64,000 bases of DNA from Pseudomonas migulae NBRC 103157. Lineage in GTDB: Bacteria; Pseudomonadota; Gammaproteobacteria; Pseudomonadales; Pseudomonadaceae. Under the pieces are notes generated by a model. That model saw only the letters and a program-made list of their open reading frames with translations. It was not told the origin of the DNA and ran no database searches. Every line of letters begins with the position of its first letter. The stretch's first letter is position 1. Shown piece by piece: positions 36,257 to 44,428 of this stretch. The translations under genes were made by a program, and so were the position numbers. The stretch is from positions 30,181-94,180 of the forward strand of contig NZ_BDAG01000028.1 of assembly GCF_002091715.1 (NCBI RefSeq). The letters are read 5' to 3'.

Positions 36257-37012
36257 ATGCGTCGCCCTATGGTAGCTGGTAACTGGAAGATGCACGGTAC
36301 CCGCGCCAGCGTCGCTGAGCTGATCAAAGGCTTGCGTGATTTGGCCTTGCCGAGCGGTGTTGATGTAGCGGTATTCCCGTCTTTCTTGCATGTCAATCAA
36401 GTGATTGATGGTCTGGAAGGGAGGTCGATCAAGGTCGGCGCGCAGAACGCTGCGGTGGAATCCAAGCAAGGTGCATTGACTGGTGAAGTTGCGCCGAGTC
36501 AGTTGGCTGATGAAGGTTGTTCCCTGGTGCTTGTCGGGCATTCCGAACGCCGCCAGATCATCGGCGAGAATGATGAAACACTGATTCGCAAGTTCGCAGC
36601 GGCACAGGAATGTGGCTTGATTCCCGTGTTGTGCATAGGGGAAACCCTCGAGCAGCGTGAAGCCGGTAAAACTCTTGAAGTTGTCGGGCATCAGCTTGGC
36701 AGCGTCATCGAGAAGCTGGGTGTCGGTGTTTTTGCAAAGGCAGTAATCGCTTACGAGCCGGTCTGGGCCATTGGCACCGGGCTGACTGCTTCGCCGCAAC
36801 AGGCGCAGGATGTGCATGCAGCCATTCGCGCTCAGTTGGCGGCAGAGAATTCTGAAGTTGCACAAGGTGTGCGACTTCTATACGGCGGCAGCGTGAAGGC
36901 GGCCAATGCGGTCGAACTGTTCGGCATGCCGGATATCGATGGGGGGCTCATTGGTGGAGCTTCCCTGAATGCAGATGAGTTCGGTGCGATTATTCGCGCC
37001 GCGGGAAACTGA
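36257..37012 (+). CDS. tpiA: triose-phosphate isomerase
   Basis: The 251-residue TIM-barrel enzyme has the substrate Lys11 in GNWKMHG, the His in LVGHSERRQ, and the catalytic Glu in AYEPVWAIGTG. It interconverts glyceraldehyde 3-phosphate and dihydroxyacetone phosphate. It lies 66 bp after glmM and 4 bp before secG. Confidence 0.97.
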   Translation: MRRPMVAGNWKMHGTRASVAELIKGLRDLALPSGVDVAVFPSFLHVNQVIDGLEGRSIKVGAQNAAVESKQGALTGEVAPSQLADEGCSLVLVGHSERRQIIGENDETLIRKFAAAQECGLIPVLCIGETLEQREAGKTLEVVGHQLGSVIEKLGVGVFAKAVIAYEPVWAIGTGLTASPQQAQDVHAAIRAQLAAENSEVAQGVRLLYGGSVKAANAVELFGMPDIDGGLIGGASLNADEFGAIIRAAGN

Positions 37013-37016
37013 AAAA

Positions 37017-37400
37017 ATGCTGGAAACAGTCGTAGTCGTTTTTCATCTGCTGGGTGCATTGGGCGTAGTTGCTCTGGTATTGCTGCAGCAGGGTAAAGGT
37101 GCGGATGCTGGCGCGTCTTTCGGAGCAGGTGCTTCAAATACTGTGTTCGGAAGCCAAGGTTCCTCTACCTTTCTTAGTAAGTTTACTGCTATACTTGCCG
37201 CCGGTTTCTTCATAACCAGCTTGGGGTTAGGTTACTTTGCTAAAGAGAAGGCTCACCAGCTGACTCAAGTAGGTTTGCCAAGCCCGGCAGTGTTGGAAGT
37301 TCCAAAGCAACAACCGGCTTCTGATGATGTTCCGGTGCTTCAAGAGCAAAAGTCGGCTACTCCAGCGACTGACGTACCTCCAGCTCAAGAGCAGAAGTAA
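37017..37400 (+). CDS. secG: preprotein translocase subunit SecG
   Basis: The 127-residue protein has two membrane helices (MLETVVVVFHLLGALGVVALVLLQ and FTAILAAGFFITSLGLGYF) and the SecG motif QQGKGADAGASFGAGASNTVFGS. It is part of the SecYEG channel. The Pro/Gln-rich C-terminal tail (about residues 80-127) is low complexity. The ATG at 37017 was chosen since the family starts MLExxxxV; the 16 upstream codons lie in tpiA. Confidence 0.95.
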   Translation: MLETVVVVFHLLGALGVVALVLLQQGKGADAGASFGAGASNTVFGSQGSSTFLSKFTAILAAGFFITSLGLGYFAKEKAHQLTQVGLPSPAVLEVPKQQPASDDVPVLQEQKSATPATDVPPAQEQK

Positions 37401-37422
37401 GAAGGGTTTCAAACTTTGTATT

Positions 37423-37508
37423 GCCGAGGTGGTGGAATTGGTAGACACGCAACCTTGAGGTGGTTGTGCCCATAGGGTGTAGGGGTTCGAGTCCCCTTCT
37501 CGGTACCA
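37423..37508 (+). tRNA. tRNA-Leu (anticodon GAG)
   Basis: An 86-nt class II tRNA with long variable arm. Acceptor GCCGAGG pairs with the 3' strand and CCA is encoded. The anticodon loop TTGAGGT gives GAG, and the T loop is GGTTCGAGTCC. Confidence 0.95.
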
Positions 37509-37517
37509 ATTATCAGG

Positions 37518-37542
37518 AGAGCCCGCTGTTGCGGGCTTTCTT
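37518..37542 (+). terminator. terminator after tRNA-Leu
   Basis: AGCCCGC and GCGGGCT pair around TGTT and are followed by TTCTTG, 10 bp after the tRNA. Confidence 0.75.
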
Positions 37543-37604
37543 GTAGGTGGAAGGTTACATTGACCCTGTAAGGGATCGGTCGTATACTTCCGCCCCAGCT
37601 TTGT

Positions 37605-37681
<77 letters not shown>

Positions 37682-37689
37682 GTTTAAGG

Positions 37690-37713
37690 AGCCCCTTTTA
37701 AGGGGCTTTTTGT
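37690..37713 (+). terminator. terminator after tRNA-fMet
   Basis: AGCCCCTT and AAGGGGCT pair around TT and are followed by TTTTTG, 9 bp after the tRNA 3' end. Confidence 0.85.
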
Positions 37714-37754
37714 TAGCTGGACACTTTCTACGCCGCTGTTCGACGGCGTTTCAA

Positions 37755-37784
37755 GGATGGGCGTTTCGCCCATTTTTTTATTTT
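37755..37784 (+). terminator. second terminator, in the rimP leader
   Basis: ATGGGCG and CGCCCAT pair around TTT and are followed by a long T tract ending in ATTTTG. It ends about 36 bp before the rimP start, so the rimP operon is transcribed either by read-through of this hairpin or from a promoter squeezed between it and rimP. Confidence 0.85.
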
Positions 37785-37819
37785 GCATAGCATGCACATA
37801 CATGCACGAGGGGGTTCAG

Positions 37820-38278
37820 GTGTCGAGCAAGCTAGAAGAGTTGCAGGCCTTGTTGGCCCCGGTGGTCGTGGCCCTAGGCTATGAATGCTGGGGTATTGAG
37901 TTCTCGGCTCAAGGTCGCCACTCAATGTTGCGCGTTTATATTGATAAAGAAGGCGGCGTGCTGGTGGACGATTGCGCCATCGTCAGCCGTCAGATCAGCG
38001 GTGTTCTGGATGTTGAAGATCCAATCGCCGTTGAATACACCCTTGAAGTTTCCTCGCCTGGCATGGAACGCCCGCTGTTCACTATTGAGCAGTTTGCAAA
38101 ATTTGCCGGTGAACAAGTGAAGATCAAGCTGCGCTCGCCTTTTGAAGGACGACGCAACTTTCAGGGCCTTCTGCGCGGTGTAGAAGAGCAGGACGTCGTG
38201 GTGCAGGTAGAAGACCATGAATTCCTGTTGCCGATCGATATGATCGACAAGGCCAACATTATTCCCAGTTTTGACTGA
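37820..38278 (+). CDS. rimP: ribosome maturation factor RimP
   Basis: The 152-residue protein has the RimP motifs GYECWGIEF, LRVYIDKEGGV and DVEDPIAVEYTLEVSSPGMERPLF. It helps 30S subunit assembly. I use the GTG at 37820 with GAGGGGG five bases upstream (protein MSSKLEELQALL, the same start as in other pseudomonads); an ATG six codons earlier (37802) is possible. It heads the nusA-infB operon. Confidence 0.95.
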   Translation: MSSKLEELQALLAPVVVALGYECWGIEFSAQGRHSMLRVYIDKEGGVLVDDCAIVSRQISGVLDVEDPIAVEYTLEVSSPGMERPLFTIEQFAKFAGEQVKIKLRSPFEGRRNFQGLLRGVEEQDVVVQVEDHEFLLPIDMIDKANIIPSFD

Positions 38279-38325
38279 GACGCGGATCCCGCGGATCCAA
38301 TGGCTTGCGAAAGGCGAGGCGTACG

Positions 38326-39807
38326 ATGAGCAAAGAAGTACTGCTGGTTGTTGAGTCGGTATCCAATGAAAAGGGCGTACCGGCAAACGTAATTTTTGAA
38401 GCGCTGGAGCTGGCTCTGGCCACCGCTACCAAAAAGCGGTTTGAGGACGAAGTCGATCTGCGTGTGGAAATCAATCGCCACACCGGTGCTTACGAGACCT
38501 TCCGTCGCTGGACGGTTGTCGAAGAAGCAGACCTGGACGATCCGGCCATCGAAACCTGGCCGAGCAAGGTTGCCGAAACGCATCCTGGCGCCAAGGTTGG
38601 CGATGTAGTCGAAGAAAAAATCGAATCCATCGAGTTCGGCCGTATCGCTGCACAGACTGCCAAGCAAGTCATTGTGCAGAAAGTTCGCGAAGCCGAGCGT
38701 GCTCAAGTCGTTGACGCCTATCGCGAGCGCCTGGGGGAAATCATCTCCGGCACTGTGAAGAAAGTGACCCGCGACAACGTGATCGTCGATCTGGGCAACA
38801 ACGCCGAAGCGTTGCTGGCTCGTGAAGACATCATCTCTCGCGAAACCTTCCGGGTTGGTGTGCGCCTGCGTGCACTGCTCAAGGAAATCCGCACCGAGAA
38901 TCGCGGCCCGCAGCTGATCCTGTCGCGTACCGCGCCGGAAATGCTGATCGAGTTGTTCCGCATCGAAGTGCCGGAAATCGCTGAAGGCCTGATCGAAGTA
39001 ATGGCTGCCTCCCGTGACCCGGGTTCGCGCGCCAAGATCGCGGTCCGCTCCAAGGACAAACGCATCGACCCGCAAGGCGCTTGCATTGGTATGCGCGGCT
39101 CGCGCGTCCAGGCAGTGTCGGGTGAGTTGGGCGGTGAGCGTGTGGACATCGTCCTGTGGGACGACAACCCGGCTCAGTTCGTGATCAATGCAATGTCGCC
39201 GGCTGAAGTGGCGGCAATTATCGTTGACGAAGATGCCCATGCAATGGACATCGCCGTTGGCGCAGACAATCTGGCTCAGGCCATCGGTCGTGGTGGTCAG
39301 AACGTGCGTCTGGCTAGCCAATTGACTGGCTGGACCCTGAACGTGATGACCGAATCGGACATCCAGGCTAAGCAGCAAGCAGAAACCGGCGACATCCTGC
39401 GCAACTTCATCGACGAGCTGGAAGTCGACGAAGACCTGGCACAGGTGCTGGTAGATGAAGGCTTCACCAGCCTGGAAGAGATTGCCTACGTACCGTTGGA
39501 AGAAATGCTCAACATCGACGGCTTTGACGAAGAAACCGTCAACGAGCTTCGCGCTCGTGCCAAGGATCGTTTGTTGACCAAAGCCATCGCTACTGAGGAA
39601 AAGCTGGCAGACGCCCATCCGGCCGAAGACCTGCTCTCGCTTGAGGGTATGGACAAGGATTTGGCGATGGAACTGGCGGTGCGCGGCGTAATTACCCGCG
39701 AAGACCTGGCCGAGCAGTCTATTGACGACCTGCTCGACATCGACGGCATTGACGATGATCGTGCCGGCAAGTTGATCATGGCCGCCCGAGCCCACTGGTT
39801 CGAGTAA
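38326..39807 (+). CDS. nusA: transcription termination/antitermination factor NusA
   Basis: The 493-residue protein has the N-terminal RNA polymerase-binding domain (MSKEVLLVVESVSNEKGVP), an S1 domain (residues about 135-200), two KH domains (CIGMRGSRVQAVSGELGGERVDIV and AIGRGGQNVRLASQLTGW) and two C-terminal acidic helix-hairpin repeats (LEEMLNIDGFDEETV and IDDLLDIDGIDDDRA). It modulates pausing, termination and rRNA antitermination. Start at 38326 with AAGGCGAGG upstream. Confidence 0.97.
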   Translation: MSKEVLLVVESVSNEKGVPANVIFEALELALATATKKRFEDEVDLRVEINRHTGAYETFRRWTVVEEADLDDPAIETWPSKVAETHPGAKVGDVVEEKIESIEFGRIAAQTAKQVIVQKVREAERAQVVDAYRERLGEIISGTVKKVTRDNVIVDLGNNAEALLAREDIISRETFRVGVRLRALLKEIRTENRGPQLILSRTAPEMLIELFRIEVPEIAEGLIEVMAASRDPGSRAKIAVRSKDKRIDPQGACIGMRGSRVQAVSGELGGERVDIVLWDDNPAQFVINAMSPAEVAAIIVDEDAHAMDIAVGADNLAQAIGRGGQNVRLASQLTGWTLNVMTESDIQAKQQAETGDILRNFIDELEVDEDLAQVLVDEGFTSLEEIAYVPLEEMLNIDGFDEETVNELRARAKDRLLTKAIATEEKLADAHPAEDLLSLEGMDKDLAMELAVRGVITREDLAEQSIDDLLDIDGIDDDRAGKLIMAARAHWFE

Positions 39808-39834
39808 TTAGGCGCGGCCTGAGGAGAGAAGTGC

Positions 39835-42363
39835 ATGACGCAAGTCACGGTGAAACAACTGGCCGATGAGGTCAAAACACCGGTAGAGCGCCTGTTGCAG
39901 CAGATGCGTGAGGCAGGTCTGCCGCACACCGCCGCCGAAGAACATGTGACTGACAGTGAGAAGCAATCTTTGCTGACTCACTTGAAAAGCAGCCACAAGG
40001 CGAAAGTGGAAGAACCACGCAAGATTACACTGCAGCGTAAAACCACCAGCACCTTGCGTGTTGCTGGCAGCAAAAGCATCAGTGTTGAAGTCCGTAAAAA
40101 GAAAGTTTTCGTACAGCGCAGCCCGGAAGAAATCGAAGCCGAGCGCAAACGCGAACTGGAAGAACGTCGCGCAGTAGAAAATGCTGCCCGTCAGAAGGCT
40201 GAAGAAGAAGCCAAGCGTCGCGCCGAAGAAGAAGCGCGTCGCCAGCCTGCTGCTGCGCAAACCGCTTCCAACGACGCCGTTGCAGCGCCGGTTGCAGTTG
40301 CCGAACCCGTACGTGAAAGCGCACCGGTTGTTGCAGCTGCCCCTGCTCCGTCTGCTGACGTTCGCAACAAGCAGAACGAACAGCGCCGTCCGGACAAACC
40401 ACGTGCCGACGATAACAATCGTCGTGGCAGTGGCGATGGCGAGCGCAAAAACGCTCCACATCGTGCTTCGGTCAAAGAGAAAGCGCCTGCTCCACGTGTT
40501 GCGCCACGTACTACCGACGAAGAAAGCGATGGCTTCCGTCGTGGTGGTCGCGGCAAGGCCAAGCTGAAGAAACGCAACGCTCACGGTTTCCAGAGCCCAA
40601 CCGGCCCTGTAGTGCGCGAAGTGAAGATCGGCGAGACCATCACTGTTGGCGATCTCGCCCAGCAGATGTCGGTCAAGGCTGCTGAAATCATCAAGTTCAT
40701 GTTCAAACTGGGTACTCCAGCGACCATCAACCAGGTACTGGACCAGGAAACTGCCCAACTGGTTGCTGAAGAGCTGGGCCACAAAGTGACCCTGGTCAGC
40801 GACACCGCCCTGGAAGATTCCCTGGCCGAGTCCCTGAAGTTTGAAGGCGAAGCGTTCTCCCGAGCTCCGGTCGTGACCGTAATGGGCCACGTTGACCACG
40901 GTAAGACCTCGCTGCTCGACTACATCCGTCGTGCCAAGGTAGCTGCAGGCGAAGCCGGCGGTATCACCCAGCACATCGGCGCGTACCACGTTGAAACCGA
41001 ACGCGGCATGGTTACCTTCCTCGACACCCCGGGTCACGCCGCGTTTACCGCAATGCGTGCTCGTGGTGCCAAGGCGACCGACATCGTGATCCTGGTGGTT
41101 GCAGCGGACGACGGCGTTATGCCGCAGACCGTTGAAGCTGTTCAGCACGCGAAGGCTGCCGGTGTTCCGCTGGTTGTAGCTGTGAACAAAATCGACAAGC
41201 CGGGCGCCGATCTCGATCGCATCCGTAGCGAGCTGTCGGTTCACGGCGTGACTTCGGAAGAGTGGGGCGGCGACACCCCGTTCGTATCGGTTTCGGCGAA
41301 AGTCGGTACTGGCGTGGACGAGTTGCTCGAAGCTGTTCTGCTGCAAGCCGAAGTTCTGGAACTGAAAGCAACTCCATCGGCTCCAGGTCGTGGCGTTGTG
41401 GTTGAATCGCGTCTCGACAAAGGTCGTGGCCCGGTTGCAACCGTTCTGGTTCAAGACGGTACCCTGCGCCAAGGCGACATGGTGCTGGTCGGTTCGAACT
41501 ATGGCCGTGTACGTGCCATGCTCGACGAGAACGGCAAGCCAATCAAAGAAGCCGGTCCTTCCATCCCTGTCGAGATCCTCGGCCTGGACGGTACTCCGGA
41601 TGCTGGCGACGAGATGAGCGTAGTTGCTGACGAGAAGAAAGCCCGTGAAGTGGCTCTGTTCCGTCAAGGCAAGTTCCGCGAAGTCAAGCTGGCCCGTGCT
41701 CACGCCGGCAAGCTTGAAAACATCTTCGAGAACATGGGTCAGGAAGAGAAGAAGACGCTCAACATCGTCCTCAAATCCGACGTCCGTGGTTCGCTGGAAG
41801 CGTTGAACGGTGCCTTGAACGGCCTGGGTAACGACGAAGTGCAAGTGCGTGTTGTCGGTGGCGGTGTCGGTGGTATCACCGAGTCCGACGCCAACCTGGC
41901 ACTGGCCTCCAACGCTGTACTGTTCGGCTTCAACGTGCGTGCCGATGCCGGCGCTCGCAAGATCGTCGAGCAGGAAGGTCTGGATATGCGTTACTACAAC
42001 GTGATCTACGACATCATCGAAGACGTCAAGAAAGCCCTCACCGGTATGCTGGGCAGCGATGTTCGCGAGAACATCCTGGGTATCGCTGAAGTGCGTGACG
42101 TGTTCCGTTCGCCGAAGTTTGGCGCGATCGCCGGTTGCATGGTGATCGAAGGTGTTGTTCACCGTAACCGTCCAATCCGTGTACTGCGTGAAGACATCGT
42201 TATCTTCGAAGGCGAGCTGGAATCCCTGCGCCGCTTCAAGGATGACGCTTCCGAAGTACGTGCCGGCATGGAATGCGGTATCGGCGTGAAGAGCTACAAC
42301 GACGTCAAAGTCGGTGACAAGATCGAAGTCTTCGAGAAGGTTCAGGTTGCTCGCAGCCTCTAA
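39835..42363 (+). CDS. infB: translation initiation factor IF-2
   Basis: The 842-residue GTPase has IF2 N-terminal domains and a long charged, Ala/Glu/Arg-rich coiled-coil linker (residues about 90-240). The G domain starts near residue 350 (GHVDHGKTS, DTPGHAAF, NKIDKPGA), and C-terminal domains bind fMet-tRNA. A second, internal start giving a shorter IF2 form is possible but I could not pinpoint it. It follows nusA by 27 bp. Confidence 0.97.
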   Translation: MTQVTVKQLADEVKTPVERLLQQMREAGLPHTAAEEHVTDSEKQSLLTHLKSSHKAKVEEPRKITLQRKTTSTLRVAGSKSISVEVRKKKVFVQRSPEEIEAERKRELEERRAVENAARQKAEEEAKRRAEEEARRQPAAAQTASNDAVAAPVAVAEPVRESAPVVAAAPAPSADVRNKQNEQRRPDKPRADDNNRRGSGDGERKNAPHRASVKEKAPAPRVAPRTTDEESDGFRRGGRGKAKLKKRNAHGFQSPTGPVVREVKIGETITVGDLAQQMSVKAAEIIKFMFKLGTPATINQVLDQETAQLVAEELGHKVTLVSDTALEDSLAESLKFEGEAFSRAPVVTVMGHVDHGKTSLLDYIRRAKVAAGEAGGITQHIGAYHVETERGMVTFLDTPGHAAFTAMRARGAKATDIVILVVAADDGVMPQTVEAVQHAKAAGVPLVVAVNKIDKPGADLDRIRSELSVHGVTSEEWGGDTPFVSVSAKVGTGVDELLEAVLLQAEVLELKATPSAPGRGVVVESRLDKGRGPVATVLVQDGTLRQGDMVLVGSNYGRVRAMLDENGKPIKEAGPSIPVEILGLDGTPDAGDEMSVVADEKKAREVALFRQGKFREVKLARAHAGKLENIFENMGQEEKKTLNIVLKSDVRGSLEALNGALNGLGNDEVQVRVVGGGVGGITESDANLALASNAVLFGFNVRADAGARKIVEQEGLDMRYYNVIYDIIEDVKKALTGMLGSDVRENILGIAEVRDVFRSPKFGAIAGCMVIEGVVHRNRPIRVLREDIVIFEGELESLRRFKDDASEVRAGMECGIGVKSYNDVKVGDKIEVFEKVQVARSL

Positions 42364-42433
42364 CTCGCGCACTTCAAGGGCCACGCCAAGCCGCCGCATG
42401 CAAATGCGCGGCACGGCGTCAGGACTCTAAACG

Positions 42434-42469
42434 CAACGCCCGGTCTGGCTTTTGTCAGGCCGGGCGTTT
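42434..42469 (+). terminator. hairpin between infB and rbfA
   Basis: AACGCCCGG...CC and GGCCGGGCGTT pair around CTTTTGTC. The trailing T run is short (GTTTGCC), so it probably gives partial termination or marks a 3' end within the operon. Confidence 0.6.
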
Positions 42470-42522
42470 GCCGCTTTCAGACCCTTCGGGTTTCACCGTG
42501 GGGCAGTAACAGGTAACAAGAC

Positions 42523-42924
42523 ATGGCAAAAGAATACAGCCGTACCCAACGTATCGGCGATCAGATGCAGCGTGAGCTGGCACAGCTGATCCGTCGTGAA
42601 GTCAAAGACCCGCGCGTTGGCCTGGTCACCATTACCGCTGTTGAAGTCAGCCGTGACGTCGGTCACGCCAAGATCTTCATCACCGTGATGGGTCAGGACA
42701 ACGCCGAAGACATCGCGCAGAGCATCAAGGTGCTCAACTCCGCCGCCGGTTTCCTGCGCATGCAGTTGGCCCGCGAAATGAAGTTGCGCAGCGTTCCGCA
42801 GTTGCACTTCCACTACGACGAAAGCGTCGTGCGTGGTGCGCACCTGTCGGCCCTGATCGAGCGTGCGGTGGCTGAAGACAATCAGCACCCGGTTGCGGCA
42901 GAAGCCGAAGACACCAAGGAGTAA
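42523..42924 (+). CDS. rbfA: 30S ribosome-binding factor RbfA
   Basis: The 133-residue KH-like protein reads MAKEYSRTQRIGDQMQRELAQLIRREVKDPRVGLVTITAVEVSRD and has the RFA signature RVGLVTIT plus PQLHFHYDES. It acts in 16S rRNA 5' end maturation and cold adaptation. The acidic C-terminal tail is typical. truB follows 3 bp later. Confidence 0.96.
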   Translation: MAKEYSRTQRIGDQMQRELAQLIRREVKDPRVGLVTITAVEVSRDVGHAKIFITVMGQDNAEDIAQSIKVLNSAAGFLRMQLAREMKLRSVPQLHFHYDESVVRGAHLSALIERAVAEDNQHPVAAEAEDTKE

Positions 42925-42927
42925 TCG

Positions 42928-43845
42928 GTGGCTCAGGTCAAACGTATCCGTCGTAACGTCAGCGGCATAATCCTGCTCGACAAACCGCTGGGGTTCACCT
43001 CCAACGCGGCGTTGCAGAAGGTCCGCTGGTTGCTGAATGCCGAGAAGGCCGGGCACACCGGCAGTCTCGATCCGCTGGCCACCGGCGTTTTGCCGTTGTG
43101 CTTCGGTGAGGCCACCAAGTTCTCGCAATACCTGCTCGACTCCGACAAGGGTTACGAAACCCTGGCGCAACTGGGCAAAACCACCACCACGGCGGATGCC
43201 GAAGGTGAAGTTTTGCAGGAACGCCCGGTGACCGTTGGTCGATCCGATGTCGAAGCGGTACTGCCGAAATTTCGTGGGCAAATCAGTCAGATACCGCCGA
43301 TGTACTCGGCGCTCAAGCGTGATGGCCAGCCGCTGTACAAGCTGGCACGTGCAGGCGAAGTAGTGGAGCGCGAACCGCGTTCTGTTACTATTGCGCGCTT
43401 GGAATTGCTGGCCTTTGAAGGTGATACTGCGCGACTTGCGGTGGATTGCAGCAAAGGTACCTATATCCGCACCCTGGTGGAGGATATCGGTGAGCAACTC
43501 GGTTGTGGTGCTTACGTTGCAGAGTTGCGACGTACCCAGGCCGGGCCTTTCACGCTGGCGCAGACGGTCACGCTTGAAGAGCTGGAAGCGGTACATGCCG
43601 AAGGCGGCAACGAAGCGGTCGATCGCTTCCTGATGCCATCGGACAGCGGCCTGCTGGATTGGCCACTGTTGCAATTCTCGGAGCACAGCTCGTTCTACTG
43701 GCTCAACGGCCAACCGGTACGAGCCCCGGATGCACCGAAGTTCGGCATGGTACGGGTACAGGATCACAACGGTCGCTTCATCGGTATCGGTGAAGTGAGC
43801 GAAGACGGGCGCATCGCGCCGCGTCGACTGATTCGGTCAGAATGA
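42928..43845 (+). CDS. truB: tRNA pseudouridine-55 synthase TruB
   Basis: The 305-residue enzyme has catalytic Asp48 in GHTGSLDPLATGVLP, plus IPPMYSALKRDGQPLYKLARAG and the C-terminal PUA-like part. It makes the T-loop pseudouridine in all tRNAs. It uses a GTG start (MAQVKRIRRNVSGII) with AAGGAG upstream, located at the end of rbfA. Confidence 0.96.
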   Translation: MAQVKRIRRNVSGIILLDKPLGFTSNAALQKVRWLLNAEKAGHTGSLDPLATGVLPLCFGEATKFSQYLLDSDKGYETLAQLGKTTTTADAEGEVLQERPVTVGRSDVEAVLPKFRGQISQIPPMYSALKRDGQPLYKLARAGEVVEREPRSVTIARLELLAFEGDTARLAVDCSKGTYIRTLVEDIGEQLGCGAYVAELRRTQAGPFTLAQTVTLEELEAVHAEGGNEAVDRFLMPSDSGLLDWPLLQFSEHSSFYWLNGQPVRAPDAPKFGMVRVQDHNGRFIGIGEVSEDGRIAPRRLIRSE

Positions 43846-43896
43846 CCGGACGAGGGTGGCTGTTAACAGGCACGGTCACTTCCTCATTTTTAGATA

Positions 43897-43940
43897 CAGG
43901 GATTTGTCCCTGGCCTGTTGAAGCTGTTTTTCTGAAACAG
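43897..43940 (+). promoter_or_regulatory. two hairpins in the rpsO leader
   Basis: CAGGGA/TCCCTG (43897-43912) and CTGTTT/AAACAG (43924-43940) lie just before the rpsO ribosome site (AAAGGA). S15 represses its own translation by binding leader RNA in E. coli and other bacteria. The structures here are candidates for that control, but the fold is not the one I know from E. coli. Confidence 0.5.
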
Positions 43941-43963
43941 TTTCCTGATAAAAGGATTGCCTC

Positions 43964-44233
43964 ATGGCTCTCGACGTTCAAGAAAAAGCTCAAATCGTAG
44001 CTGACTACCAGCAAGCTGTTGGTGACACTGGTTCGCCAGAAGTGCAAGTTGCACTGCTGACCCACAACATCAACAAACTGCAAGGTCACTTCAAGGCCAA
44101 CGGTAAAGATCACCACTCCCGTCGTGGTCTGATCCGCATGGTAAACCAGCGCCGTAAGCTGCTGGACTACCTGAAAGGCAAGGATCTGGGCCGTTACCAG
44201 GCTCTGATCGGTCGCCTGGGTCTGCGTCGCTAA
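43964..44233 (+). CDS. rpsO: 30S ribosomal protein S15
   Basis: The 89-residue protein starts MALDVQEKAQIVADYQQAVGDTGSPEVQVALLTHNI and carries the S15 motifs DTGSPEVQVALLT, HHSRRGLIRMVNQRRKLLDYL. It binds 16S rRNA helices 20-22. It precedes pnp, as in most proteobacteria. Confidence 0.98.
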   Translation: MALDVQEKAQIVADYQQAVGDTGSPEVQVALLTHNINKLQGHFKANGKDHHSRRGLIRMVNQRRKLLDYLKGKDLGRYQALIGRLGLRR

Positions 44234-44260
44234 CAAGCGATTGCGCTAGAGGTTGGTTGT

Positions 44261-44299
44261 CTGTCGTACGTCAGTGGGTTTTCCGCTGGCGTATGGCAG
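44261..44299 (+). promoter_or_regulatory. long hairpin in the pnp leader (candidate RNase III site)
   Basis: CTGTCGTACGTCAGTGG and CCGCTGGCGTATGGCAG pair over 17 positions, with several G-U pairs, around a GTTTT loop. It lies between rpsO and pnp. In E. coli a similar long stem in the pnp leader is cut by RNase III and then used by PNPase to repress its own mRNA. The position and size fit that control. Confidence 0.65.
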
Positions 44300-44428
44300 G
44301 CTCCCAGCCTCAAGTTTTATCTGGATACACGTTTTACCCTGGACAGGCGTTGGGCCGATTCCCGACATTGCCCAAGAATTTCGCAAGAAGACAAGTTCCC
44401 CAAGAGCCACAAAAGAAGGTAGGACACC

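Noticed and set aside
39808..42414. 868-codon frame antisense to infB
   Set aside because: Shadow of infB. Composition is unusual and no domain is visible.
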